Positions 43,901 through 55,937 of a stretch of 64,000 bases of DNA are shown here, piece by piece. Origin of the DNA: Marisa cornuarietis (taxonomy: Eukaryota > Mollusca > Gastropoda > Architaenioglossa > Ampullariidae); contig SMMW01000592.1 of the NCBI GenBank assembly GCA_004794655.1, positions 2,872,501 through 2,936,500 of the forward strand, in the 5' to 3' direction. Made by a program: the position numbers and the translations under genes. The notes beneath the pieces are model-generated. The model was not told the DNA's origin, did not search any database, and was given only the letters and a program-made list of their open reading frames with translations. How positions within the stretch are numbered: position 1 is the first letter of the stretch; each line of letters opens with the position of its first letter.

Positions 43901-46900
43901 CTAGCACAGTTTACAATCTGAAACTGACATGATATGAAATAATGTAAACTTTGCTATTTTGCTATTACACACAAATTAATTTTTTATAAGGAGTCTTCAA
44001 TTTGGGTACCTCCTATAAGTTTTAAATAAAGTTTATTACAACTAGGAGAACAGAGGCAAAGAGCATAAATGTTAAGAGTAAGAGACTTTATATTTCTTAT
44101 GTTAATCGGTTTACTATAATTTTGTGACTTGCAAAATGAAGTTCTACAATTAATTTTGATAAGGACCATTTTGTTTGTTCTTTTTAAAACGTCTCATTTG
44201 GTATATTCTATTGTACAAGTGTGACTTGTTATGCCTGGAATTTATGCAGGATGTCGTTGTGATCTTTCGAACCCATTTACAGTAGGCACAACCTGCATTG
44301 CACAAACACAAATAAATATACAAATAAAACTACACATATATACTGACACAAAATACACACATTCAGACACAGACCGAACACATCAACAAATGCAGAGATA
44401 TAAATACACAGCCAAAATTATGTCAGAAAAAAAATCATGTACAATAAGTATACTGTATACCACAATAAGAACGATGACCAACTTTATTTGCCCCAGTGGG
44501 CAATTTGAATATGAACAATACTACAGCATTATAAGTACAACAGGAAGGTCTGACAGTCAAGAAAAAGATCAGCTTACAGTTGTTCGTTAACGATTTGCTG
44601 GACATGTATCTCACCAGACCTGGTAGAAAACAGAACAGTTCCAAAGTTTCCAAAGATCTTAACTGAAATTATTAAATTGAACTGGCAATGTGTGACAGCT
44701 CTATAATCACATTTACCTTTGCAATGTAAATTGCTTCAATTAACGAATGACTATATAACAAATGGATATCAATACTGATTTTAAAAAGGCTGATATTAAT
44801 ATAACTATGCCAATATAACTTGATAGTGTGGTCATGCTAAAGATAAGAATAATGGATTTGTTATTTACATATAGGGGCATCTTTAAATCCTGTTGATCAA
44901 CTGCTTTTTGAAATGTGTTCTACGTTATTTGTTAACTTTTGCCTGATTAGAAATGTGTATATGTTCATTCTTAATATACAGAGCTATTCAAGAAACTCTT
45001 ATGGCAATTCTTAACTGGGCAAGAGCCAAAGCATCAAACCTCTAAATTGACTCAAAGACATTTTGTATTGTGTACTATTTTGTGTTAGCAACTATATTGA
45101 CAAACAAATTTCGGTACCTTTGTTCCAATGTCCCAAGAGTTTAACCCAACGTCTTTGATGATCTGTGACCTTCGCATACAACTTTGCAAAACCTGTTCAA
45201 ATGCCAAACAGCATTTGCCCCGTTAAGAACGACCTTTAGCATTGTGTAGTTCATCCCATAAATTGAGCTATGAATTTGTATGTTACCTCCAAAGTCTTTC
45301 ACATTAAAGAAATTTGGAACAGGCTTGCTGGGTCCTACTTCATGGCTCCTGCATATTTCATTTTCAGTTTGTGCAATGCCATTTCATGTAATAACTTACC
45401 AAATTTTTTGGTTAGAATTGTGATGTTCTTTTTCTGCCTAAGCTGTATGAAGCACAAGTCTTTACAGTTTGCAGACATATCTGTAGATATGACAAAATTA
45501 TCTACTGTTTGAGCTTAAAATGTTTCTGTAACCAGCATCATGTCCTTCTGTAAATAAGACAACATGGTTTGTAAATTAATCACAACACTGGTATTTTATT
45601 ATAAGTGTGCTCTCTATTTAGGTATAATAAGTTCTCAAAAATTCTACATGTCATAACTATGTTGCTTAAAGGAACTGGAAAAATATGCAACAAACGAATC
45701 AGTATCCATTTGGTGTAAAATGACGGGGCTATGGTTAAATATAAATAGTCCATCAGGCTTCGCACTCAATTTTAAGTGGCGTTGGACAATCACAGTTCTG
45801 TAAAAATTAAGTAGAGAAATAAAAAGACAAATTGGTCAAACCATAGAAAGTAAATAAAGTTCTCATCATTGTGAAGGGAAAGGTTTTTTAAAGTAAGATT
45901 AACATTTTCATATTTTTCCAAACCTTGTTTTTCTGTTGTTGTCATATATTCATTATACATGCATGCATAAAAGTGCGTCATGAAAGTATTGCAAAATTCC
46001 CAGAGAACAATAAATTGTTTTCTTCGGTTAATTTTGTCCCCTCTTCAATTTACATACTTTTACACATGGGACTCAAACCACGTCAACACCTCTAAACAAT
46101 TACATCAGCATTTGGAAACATGCTAGCTTCCTAACAAAATTTTTAAAGAAATGGGCTTAGTTTAGTTTAACATATGAGTTCCTAAAATATGTTTATGGCA
46201 TACAAGCCTTTGAAAATAGCCATTTAAGTGTGCCCCTTTGAAAAGGGGTTAAAACCACAAAGTTTCCATGACATCACTGGCAACATCAGATGTCATGACA
46301 AGGCCTGGTTAACATGTACATCCATGTCACATTGCACACTGCATAGGGTTTCGCCCTGGACTATTAGTAACAATGATTTAAAGCTTTATCGAGAGATATT
46401 TATTATTTTTCTCAACAGATCTAATAATTATAAAATACCTGAGAAAGATGTTTCTATTTACTTATCATAACAACACAAGTAAAAGCGTCAACCTGTTTCC
46501 AATATCCTCTTTATAAATAACTCTAGGTGGAAAATAAAATGGTTTCTATATATGTATTACTCTTTATATTCCTTTTTATTAAAATAATGGTCTGCTGAAT
46601 TCAAAAAACATTAATAGGAACAAAACAGAATGAAAATAGTTATTAAAACAGAAATAGGGAAAAATTACCAGTGCATACCTCTTACATCCACTTTACTCAT
46701 TCTAACCTCCACCTCCATGAAGATAAGAAAACAGCAATATGAGACATCTGTGAATTTCATGCCAGTTTTTAAGTTTTGGTACCAGGACAAGGTCACAAGA
46801 CAAACTAATGCACAAACAAGAATTTTAAGGATGTAAATTATAACTAGATACATAGAAAAACAGTCCCACATAAGAATGTAAAAACATGTTGCCCTTGAAA

Positions 46901-47032
46901 ATTGCAATGACAGATCTGTAAATAACAAATGGGAAATACAGACTTGCTCCCCATTTTGTTGCATCCTAATCAGTACTCCATCAGCCACGGCAAACAATAA
47001 TTATCAGAAGGTGGATTTACCACCTAAACCAT
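43901..47032. other. Intergenic spacer, no gene recognised
   Basis: AT-rich spacer between genes B and C. The one recognisable item is a retroelement 3' end at about 44481-44510 (minus strand): a perfect stem TGCCCACTGGGGCA followed by AATAAAG. Frames at 43984-44169 and 46665-46997 (minus) have no features I can assign. If the exon at 47033-47128 is real, part of 46560-47032 would be its 3' UTR. Confidence 0.4.
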
Positions 47033-47128
47033 CTATGAAAAACCTGCTTTTTGTGGGGTTCTAGCAACAGTTTGGCCTTGCATTGCTACCAGCTGGGCTG
47101 CATTAGGAGCTACTCTAGAAGCTAGTGT
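47033..47128 (-). CDS. Possible terminal coding exon of an unidentified minus-strand gene
   Basis: On the minus strand a strong pyrimidine tract (TTTTTTCTTTTTGCTTCTC) and TTTAG acceptor precede a 96-nt open exon in phase 0. It encodes TLASRVAPNAAQLVAMQGQT, continues VARTPQKAGFS and stops (TAG at 47035-47033). The peptide has the composition of a real protein C-terminus, but I do not recognise the family, and no upstream exon was found between here and gene C. It lies about 40 bp from the start of the coiled-coil pseudogene on the other strand. Confidence 0.3.
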   Translation of the reverse strand, partial: TLASRVAPNAAQLVAMQGQTVARTPQKAGFS

Positions 47129-47169
47129 CTAAAGAGAAGCAAAAAGAAAAAAGACTGTGTATCGTATTT

Positions 47170-48420
47170 CTAACGGCGGAAGCTTCAGAAGCGGACTTGT
47201 AAACTTTTAATCAAAGACTTTTACTGCGAATGGAATTACGACAAAGCGATCCTTCACTAGAGACCATAAAAGAAAATGCAGTAGGTTATGAGTGTAGACT
47301 GCAATTAGAGATCAGTGACAGGGACAGAAAAATTGCTCAACTCAAGGCTGAAATGGATGTTAACCAAAAGAGAAGAGATCGATTGGCTGTACTGTGCCAA
47401 CAACAGAAGTCGACCATTGGTGAGTTGAAAGAAAAGATTCATGAATTGGAATTGAGACATAAGAATCAGTCTGAAGACCTACTGAAAGCCTCAGCAGATA
47501 TCAGAGCCTTCAAGGAAGGAAGAGGAAAGACTCAAGAAAGATATTGATAATACTGTCACAAGAATGAACTCTGTGGAGGGAAACATCGAGGCAGAAAGAA
47601 CAGCTCATCTGGAAACGAAATTTAACTCAGAAAACTTAAAGCTTCGTGTTAGAGACCTGGAAGGATCTCTGGAAGTTGAGAAATTAGACAGTGTAGAGGC
47701 TAACCGAGCAGTGGAACGTTTGACAAAGCAAATGAGAGAATTCAAACAAAGACTTGGTGATAGGAGAGAAACTAAAAAGGGTTTGAAACGCCAGTTAGTA
47801 GAAGAAATAGAAGAGAAGAAGATAGTCATTAGCATCTTGTCAAAAGATCATGAAATCCGTCAGAAGAGTTTCATCGAACTCATAACAGGGCTGAGAACAG
47901 CCAAGAAAGAACAGGCATTTGTAGAGGACTCCAATGTAAAACTTTCAAAGAATTACTATACCTACTACTGAACTTTGAACTGGAAGGCAAGAACAAAAGG
48001 ATGAAAATTATGAGAGTTCGCAAGAAAAGAAAACAGCAACACCACCTGCTCTTGTGAAAAACTTCAACACACTTTGATCGCCTATCGTCATAAACTGGAT
48101 ACCACAGCAGAAGAGTTGTCTAAATCTGTAAAGAAGTGCAAGAAAGTGAACAAGTAGGCCGATATATTCAAGGAAATGATTAAACCAGAAGACCAATCAC
48201 CAGAGGATAACGCATAAGAATTGCACATGGACTGCCAAAAGGCTAAACAAAACCAATAAGATAGCAGATACATTGTCGAGAGCAGCACTGAATCAAGAAA
48301 TTCCATAGCGCTGCAGGAAAATTGTGTGTGTGTGTTTTGATAAAATGTAAAGTCCATTAGCGAAAGCATTGATGATAGAAAAAACTTTATAGAGCTGTAA
48401 GATAATCTTTCGATAGAACG
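47170..48420 (+). pseudogene. Intronless coiled-coil protein pseudogene (probable retrocopy)
   Basis: The frame opens at ATG 47230 (MELRQSDPSLETIKENAVG) and is rich in heptad-like E/K/L/R segments. It shifts frame near 47515-47525 and continues EEERLKKDIDNTVTRMNSVE through LKLRVRDLEGSLEVEK, ANRAVERLTKQMREFK and LVEEIEEKKIVISILSKDHE to a stop at 47971. Degenerate coiled-coil coding continues beyond (EKLQHTLIAYRHKLDTTAEE, near 48060-48120) with more stops. There are no introns although every real gene here is heavily split, so a processed copy is likely. A T-run at 48459-48470 is on the wrong strand for a poly-A tail. The parent gene is not identified; it is not related to the mucin-like genes. 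Confidence 0.65.
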
Positions 48421-48429
48421 TAACAGTTG

Positions 48430-49482
48430 TATTGTAGTTAGTCAAAAATGTGAACATTTTTTTTTTTTTTGTAGGAGGGTAGGAATGTTAGGAACATGGG
48501 TTACCACCCCTGAACGTTGGTGTAACGAGGTTGTCACCCTTCTGTATTTTCTTGAATGAGTAGTGCTTGTCACCCCTGAATTGGATGTTGATAGGGGGCG
48601 TTGTTTAGAAATTGGAAGAGAGAAGCAGACGTGAGAGTCTGATACAAGGAAGGAATTGTGAAAGAGGTTAGAATTAATATTATCTGTATGGAGAAATATT
48701 AACTGTGTGGAGAAATTTAAACTGTGTGGAGAAATATTAACTGTGTGCAGAAATTTTAACTGTGTGGAGAAATATTAACTGTGTGGAGAAGTATTAACTG
48801 TGTGGATTATTATTGATTAGCGACTGTGTGGTTCCTCGCTTTACTAATTTCCCAGCTGCTGTGTGATCTCCTGGGAAGATTGTATAACTGTGTGGATTAC
48901 GTTTACCTACTGTGGGAATTATTATTGACTTGATCATTTGTTTCCCGTTAAGACTGTCAGAGTTGTTTCGTCGATTTATGCTGTCTGTATGATCAACGCC
49001 AGTGAACAAGACTGTAAGAGTGGAACTGTTTGGCGTGTCAACCCCCCCCCCAACAACAACAACAGCAAGTCGTATAGTAGCCGTCTACAAGGAAGAGAGT
49101 GTATGTCGAAGAAGAGAGAGCTTAAAGAAAAAACAGACATTTAATATAAACCGCTCATAGATATTTAATTTTGACTCAGTGTAGGATATTTGCTGTATGA
49201 TTAAAATAGGCTTTTAGTTAGAGAAAAATATTTGTGATGAACTTTTCTTTTGTTACTTAGTAAAGAATATATGGTTAGTTCACCCGATTGTTAGAAACGT
49301 TCGAGCCCACGTAAAGGTGTAAGTGATTTGTTGTCTGAAAGAATACGTGTGGAACACAGTTTTTACAGACGTGCTCTGTGGAGTCTGTGTGTGTCCGAGT
49401 GTGCTCCCCAACAGCAATTACGAAAACGTAAATCGGGAGACAGCGGGTAAGAAAGACAGAGAAATGAGTGCGATAAGAAAAG
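48430..49482. other. Spacer with minisatellite, unclassified
   Basis: Contains the 19-bp minisatellite 48684-48806, then GTGTGGATTA / CTACTGTGGG words that recur loosely near 50060-50110, on the other side of the LINE piece 49483-49960. A TGTTAGGAACA word at 48486 and a similar TGTTAGAAACG at 49289 might be remnants of a long-terminal-repeat element split by that LINE, but I cannot define ends. No coding frame. Confidence 0.3.
48684..48806. repeat. 19-bp minisatellite, about 6.5 copies
   Basis: The unit CTGTGTGGAGAAATATTAA repeats with single-base changes (ATTTAAA, GCAGAAATTTT, GAAGTATT). Confidence 0.9.
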
Positions 49483-49960
49483 GACAATACAATACAATAC
49501 CACTTTATTTATCCCTAAGGGCAATTCCAAATAGTGCTCGCACTAGCAGTAATACATACATTATCTAAAAATAATACATATCCATGATATAAAAAAGATA
49601 ATACATCTACATGATATAGGAGGAGATGATACAGACATATACATGATGTAAAAAAGATAATGTGTATGTTGAAATAATCTGTTTCTCTCTCACGCGCTCG
49701 CACACACACACACACACTCCCAGTAACAGTAAGTATAATGGATGTAGTGGTGACCTTAGGTCACCTTAGGCTAGCACGAGTTCACGGCCAGTAGAATTGA
49801 TCAGGTGAATGGCACGTGGGATGAATGAGTTGCGGTGACGATTGGTTTTGTAAACAGGCATCGCGTACCTACAGCCAGACCGCAAGAGTGAGAACTCACG
49901 TGCCAGCACATGATCAGTAATAGGATACGGGATGCCTTCCTAAGGATTTGTAAACAGACA
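49483..49960 (-). mobile_element. CR1/L2-like LINE 3' end
   Basis: The minus strand reads HVLAREFSLLRSGCRYAMPV then NRHRNSFIPRAIHLINS and a stop at 49768-49766. This is the typical C-terminal end of CR1/L2-like ORF2 (R-Y-R...R...SFIP-A--LIN). Downstream come a stem-loop (GCCCTTAGGGAT), AATAAAG and a (TATTG)n tail (plus-strand CAATA repeat at 49483-49500). 5' truncated. Confidence 0.75.
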
Positions 49961-50300
49961 GGAGAAGTGACAGTGAATGAGAGAGCGACTGCGTGAAACT
50001 TATTTCATTAGAAGCGGCTGTTGTGGTTTACGCCTGACTTTTATTTTAACTGTGGTGTGAGGCGATTGTGTGGATTCTATTAGTTACAGACTACTGTGGG
50101 CTGTTTTTTATTAACAACTTATCCAAGGTGGCTGTGAGGACCTCGACGGATATTGAACTGGGTATATGTAAGTTAGTTTTTCCTTTTAAATCTTTATATT
50201 AATATCTAATGCGTTTATCATAGCTCAGGTGTTCACGGGCTGATATATTGTTGCTTTGTGCTTTTTAGGTGTTCGCGACCTCCAGGACTTTAAGTAGTGC

Positions 50301-50338
<38 letters not shown>

Positions 50339-50364
50339 TAATACTTTTCTTGGGCCCAGAAATA

Positions 50365-50423
<59 letters not shown>

Positions 50424-50479
50424 CTTGCATGTGTGTGTGTGTGTGTGTGTGCAACACTACCAGTGTTCCCAACAACGGA
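49961..50479. repeat. Spacer ending in compound (TA)n-(GT)n microsatellites
   Basis: No gene seen in 49961-50300. From 50300 to 50318 is a TA run, then GT arrays at 50318-50338 and about 50369-50452 with short interruptions. Homology with the gene B upstream region begins just after. Confidence 0.6.
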
Positions 50480-50840
50480 GACTTGAGAACGTGACCTACG
50501 TCCCGTAGCACAAATGATGTATGTGTCTATAAAACATGATAAAGATTATCTTACCCTTCAGCTCTGTTTACATTTTTTTCGCTGACAGCATAAACTCTAC
50601 CCTGAGTTACCACATGATTTAGGAAAGAATTGTCGAAATGACCTTCACAGCAGGGCGATAATGAAGACACCAAGATCGTATTCTGACAAAACTATTTTTT
50701 GCATCGTACTTATGGACAACATACTTTATGCACATATACAGAATAATAAGTATCAACACAGACGTCAGTAAAATTTTAATAACTATCTCGTCTCTATGCC
50801 CTCCCCCCCCCCGTATGTGTATACGATGGATATACCTAGG

Positions 50841-50909
<69 letters not shown>

Positions 50910-51562
50910 GCTTGCAAGCACTCAGACGCAGTTATCTGTAAACATATTTTTGTTTTTATGCTTTGTTTCTCAATTTCTCGTGAACATTATGCGCTTAGAC
51001 TGTAGACCAAGTCTGTTCATCAATGAAGTATGACTACATTGTCGGAAGTCAGGGATTGTTTCTAGTTTACTTTGTACATGTGAACCGTGTGGACGGCCCA
51101 CCAATTCAGGTTAGTGATCACTTGTAGGAGGCAAGAGTTACTTGTCGCGGGCAAACGTCAGCGGTCAAAGAGCTGCAGCCACACCCGTTCCCTGACGATT
51201 TATAACGCTGCAAGAGACACTCAAGTCCTCTCTTGAGGGGCTCAGCCCACTCCTGCGGAGGACATCTCCTGCTAAGATATACAAGAGTCTGACCCTGCTT
51301 TATAGCGCTGCTACCCGATACATTGTTGCACGCTTTCATTTTAATAGACGACTTCAAGTTTCTTTACCACATGTGACTGGACACAAGACAGTGAAATGGA
51401 GCAGTTAATTTCATTTTAAGGAACAGTAATTTGTTTTGAAAAAAATTGTTCTGGATTTTTTTACTACACCGGGAGCGAAAGGGATACTACGCTGGTCACA
51501 CCTGCAGGTGACTCTCGGAGGAAATACCCGGTCTACTTTCCACCCCGTCTTTTTTGCCAGCC
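50480..51562 (+). promoter_or_regulatory. Gene C upstream region and probable 5' UTR
   Basis: Duplicate of 9950-11136 (see that entry for shared words). A long (GT)n array (50846-50907) is inserted relative to a shorter repeat in gene B. The segment ends at the initiator ATG 51563, preceded by TTTTTGCCAGCC. Confidence 0.5.
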
Positions 51563-52903
51563 ATGAGCACAGCAAAACGTAAGCAAAATCTTTTCCCTGT
51601 CGACTTGTGTACCGCGATTTTCCTTTTCTTTTATTTTTTTATTTTACTTTTGAGAGAGAGAGAGAGCAGAGCTGTTTATTTGTTAGAGTTTTTTTTTTTT
51701 TTGCTTGTTTACCTTCACTTTTTGTATCTGTTTATTTTTCTTTTATCATGTATGTCCTATTTTACGTTGGTTTAACATAAACGTATTTGTAATTTTTTAG
51801 GGGAGGAGGGTTTATCTGTTTTGGGGAAGCTTACTTTGCCAAAAACGTCAAGTAATCCAAGTGTTCGTGCGTTTAACACGTTGCAGTTGGTGCCCCCTTA
51901 TGCTTTTGATAAATTTTATGATCGAGTTTGTTTTTTTCCTGCATTTCCTTGAAAATAACAGAGCCCCAGAATAATGCTTACAATCTTAAGTTTTACCTGC
52001 TGAAGGGCGTGTGGGTCTAGTGCATGGGCACGGGAATCGAAATAGTTTATATCCTTTTTAACTGTACTGTAAAAAACGTTCTCTTGAAGATACTTATAAC
52101 ATTTCTAGCGCTTAAGACGCAGCCATACAGGTTCATTAAACTTTAGAAGTTTCGTCTTTCTCGCATTTACACGACGAGCAGGTCACTGCAAATATCAAAC
52201 ACGTTCTGTACATGAAATAAATTTGACAGAAGGAGTAAAGTTAAAGTCGAGATATTAATTTGAGAGTTGCAACAGTCGCCGACTGCATCAGCCCCAGTCA
52301 CCTTGACAGTGTCACTAGTTAATTTGTTGCTGCTTACTCTTTTTTTTCCCCCTTTCACCTTCATTTCTCTTGGTCTACGCCACTATTTTTCTTTCTGAGT
52401 TTCGTACCCAGCCAGGTATTTAGATATTCATGAGAGAGAAAGTGCACGCACGCACGCACGCATATATAGACATTTTTAGACATATATTGACGTGCTTTTT
52501 GTACTAGATATTGTCAGCACTTGCGCTAAATACTATTAGCACTTGCAGCACATACTGTTCGAACTTGCCCTGTTGCCTGAATAACTGTCAGTCATCTGAA
52601 AACTGTCAAGCCATATCAACGTTAACTAGTCTAGTACGATATATTGTTAAACTATGTACCCTCGCGAGACGAATCACTATGGTGGTGAAGGTAATGGTGG
52701 TGATGGCGGTGTGGTGGTGGTGGTTGTAGAGCAACGCAGTAAAGATCATGAGTTGTTATAAGCTCCATTATGTAAGACTGCAAGGATTACGTACATAAGC
52801 CATCGCTTTTAGTTCCAGTTAAGCATTTATTTTCATAAAATTTTAAATAGACAAAATATTTTCATCGACATATTTTTTACACCTTTCATATGTTTGACAC
52901 GAT

Positions 52904-52999
<96 letters not shown>

Positions 53000-55883
53000 C
53001 CTCTGCTCGCAGGTTTCTTGCACAATAAAACAGTGCAGGTATTTCTTACAATTGTCTTTTTATATTTTTTTTTATCAAAATCTCACACAATAGGCTAAAA
53101 TGCCTGAAATAAATGTTAGCGGTGGCAATGATTAATTCTCAGACTCTACATTTCAATCTGGCCTTAACGGTCATGCCCCAAAAAAGTTGAAGGTGTGTTA
53201 ATAATAACGGTTTATTGTTATTGCTCTTTAACGACAACGTCATAGAGACGAGGGCAGACACGAGTTGTGCTGCAGTGTGCGGAGAATGACAGCCACACCC
53301 TCGTGATTTACAACCGTTACTCTAGTACCTTGTACTCCAGTTTTTCTGTCTCCCGCGGTCCTGAGAAGGCTTACAGGGTAGGGATCTAAGATACAGAGTG
53401 GAGGCGGTCTCATATCACTGTCTTTACCAACTCACGAAGGACGTACAGTACGCAGAGGAGCTCTCTGTGTCAGGTTTCTCTCGCCTGTCAGCAAACACTT
53501 CTTGGCATGGCTTTCAAGAAAAATGCATGACGTGGCACTGAACTGAGAGCCAGTTAACTTCATTTCCAATACCCTGGTTTTCAAGAAACAAGGAGCTCGT
53601 TGCACAAACCCGGAAGACGAAAGAGCGCTTGTCGCTTAACCCGCCAGCTTTCTACAGACAAGGCACCCGGTTTAACTTCGAAGCCGTTTGCAGTTCTTAC
53701 CTTCCAGCCTTGATATCGTCAGAAAGTGAGCTTTTTTAAAACTTCAGTGATGAGGCAGCTTTTTTGTCAGCTATGTACATTTATCCATGGCCTTAACTAT
53801 CTTTCCACATCCACAATTTTGCGTTGTGCTATGAAAATGCTTTTTAATCAAATGCTTCCTAGACTGTTATGAAAAAAACGTTTCCGCCGTCTGTAAAGTC
53901 TGTGGCGGGCTATAAACAATGCAGTTTTGTTTTTGACAATAACTACCAAATAAACAGATTTAGAGTAGTTCCTATCACAAAACTTTCAATCGTTCTAATA
54001 GTACACCGTTCTTATTTTAAATTTACCGGTACATCCGCCATGATGTAATCTGCGACTGTAAGCGCTACCATGTCGCAGCCGTCATCAAAGTTAGACTTTT
54101 TGCGACTAAAGATGTACGTGGTACACATACAAAACACCATCTTTCTGTTTCCTACTTTCCTTTCTCCAACATACAAAGGCATTTGGATATGTGTTTTAGA
54201 TATGGGTATGTATACACACACGGATAACTTATTTCACTTCTTAACCAAGAAAAGTTATTTTCCAACATGAATGGAAGAGATCCAGCAATGACAATGTAAA
54301 ACACGTTCGTGCAAACAGACAAGGTGTTTACAATTCTTTGAACCTCGGCGAAACAAGCAGACGGAGACTTTGCCAAGTAGTCTGATAAGAGTTTAGTTCT
54401 TATTCCACTGCAGAGAAGACAAGAAGGCGGACAGAGAGTGTACCAAACACTCTATATCATGATGCCTATCGAAATAAATTTACGGGAGTCAGCGGTAGAC
54501 AATAAATATTCAGCCATCCCTTTGAGGAAAGTCTGACTGACCTGAACGCTTTCTGAAAATCAAAATTTTAAAATATAATAACACGATTTAGGGATATTTC
54601 TAATTGCAAAATAAACCTTATCTCTATGCTAACGATTTCAAGGTAATAATAAAGTTTATAAGCACAAAATGAATTAATGAAACAACCAACAAAAAAGAAC
54701 GACTGAACGGACACACGAAAGAATGAAAGGACTAAATAAATAAAACCAGCTACACAGAGCTTGAATAATAACATTTTATTTCTATAAATAACCATCATCG
54801 ACAATATGTAACAAGAAAGTATATAAATAAAAATATTTGCTAAATGAACGCTTTTGAGAGTATTCTTCTATTCCAGTGATTTTCTGGGCGCTTGTATTCA
54901 TCTATGTTTTCACGTGCTCTGCTGGTGACACCCATGCTGACTGGTCAGGTGAGAACAGGTTTTCACTAGGTTATCTTCTCTTGTCATTCCTGAAACATGA
55001 CTATACATGTGTATCAGGCTTAAAAGCGCTTGTGTACTAATGCTGTTGTGTGCTATGGTTTGCTGGTTACAGGGATAGAGACAGCTAGATAGAACGTGTT
55101 ACTATACGGCCTTTAAAGACACACCCAGATAAATAATTAGTTCATTCATGATCTATGATATTCGTGTAGATCAATAAACTAACTATACCTGTATAAGTGG
55201 CAGGGTAAATATATTCGCTGGATGTTTTATGGATGTGTTGCAGATGAAGATGAAGAGAATGCATTTGAGAAAGATATAGCCATCGACCAGTTGACAATCC
55301 ACGACTACAGCCGCTTCTACAGTCAATACGGAAACTGGGTGAAGCCAGGCACAAGTCCTGCCTTCAACTTCACAATTCCTAGAAAGAATCCAGCCATTCC
55401 AACTGACGCCTTTTTATATAAACGGAGGAAACGTGCAGAGGACGACGATGTGGAATACTCTGGAGGTGTGTGTGTGCATGCGCGCGCGCACGTGTGTTTG
55501 CGTGTGTGTATGTAATCGTAACAACTTTTTGTGTGTTTCCTTTCACTTAAAATGTGCTGAGACAATATTCTTCAAAAATTGCCTCTTACGACGAGCGTAC
55601 TTTTGTGTCTGTGTACCTATTTGGGTGTGTGTGAGTGCATGTATGTCTCTGTGTTAGTGTGTCCAACTCTGTACCTGATTGTTCTTTCGTACATTACCAA
55701 CACTTTCATCCTTATTCTTTGCTCCTTGGAGATGTAGCAGATGAGCACACTTTGTCGTCTCTTCTCTTATTTAATCTTATCTCTAACACCTGCAAAAGAG
55801 ATGCAATAAAATAAGCTAACAAGAATTCGCCAATACAGTGTGATTACAATAAGTGTTTCAACCGTGATCATCTGTTTGCTCCT

Positions 55884-55937
<54 letters not shown>

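Noticed and set aside
46240..46260. CCCCTTTGAAAAGGGG hairpin as a histone-type 3' stem-loop or terminator
   Set aside because: Sequence does not match the histone stem-loop consensus and no histone gene is nearby; rho-type terminators do not apply to a eukaryotic genome.
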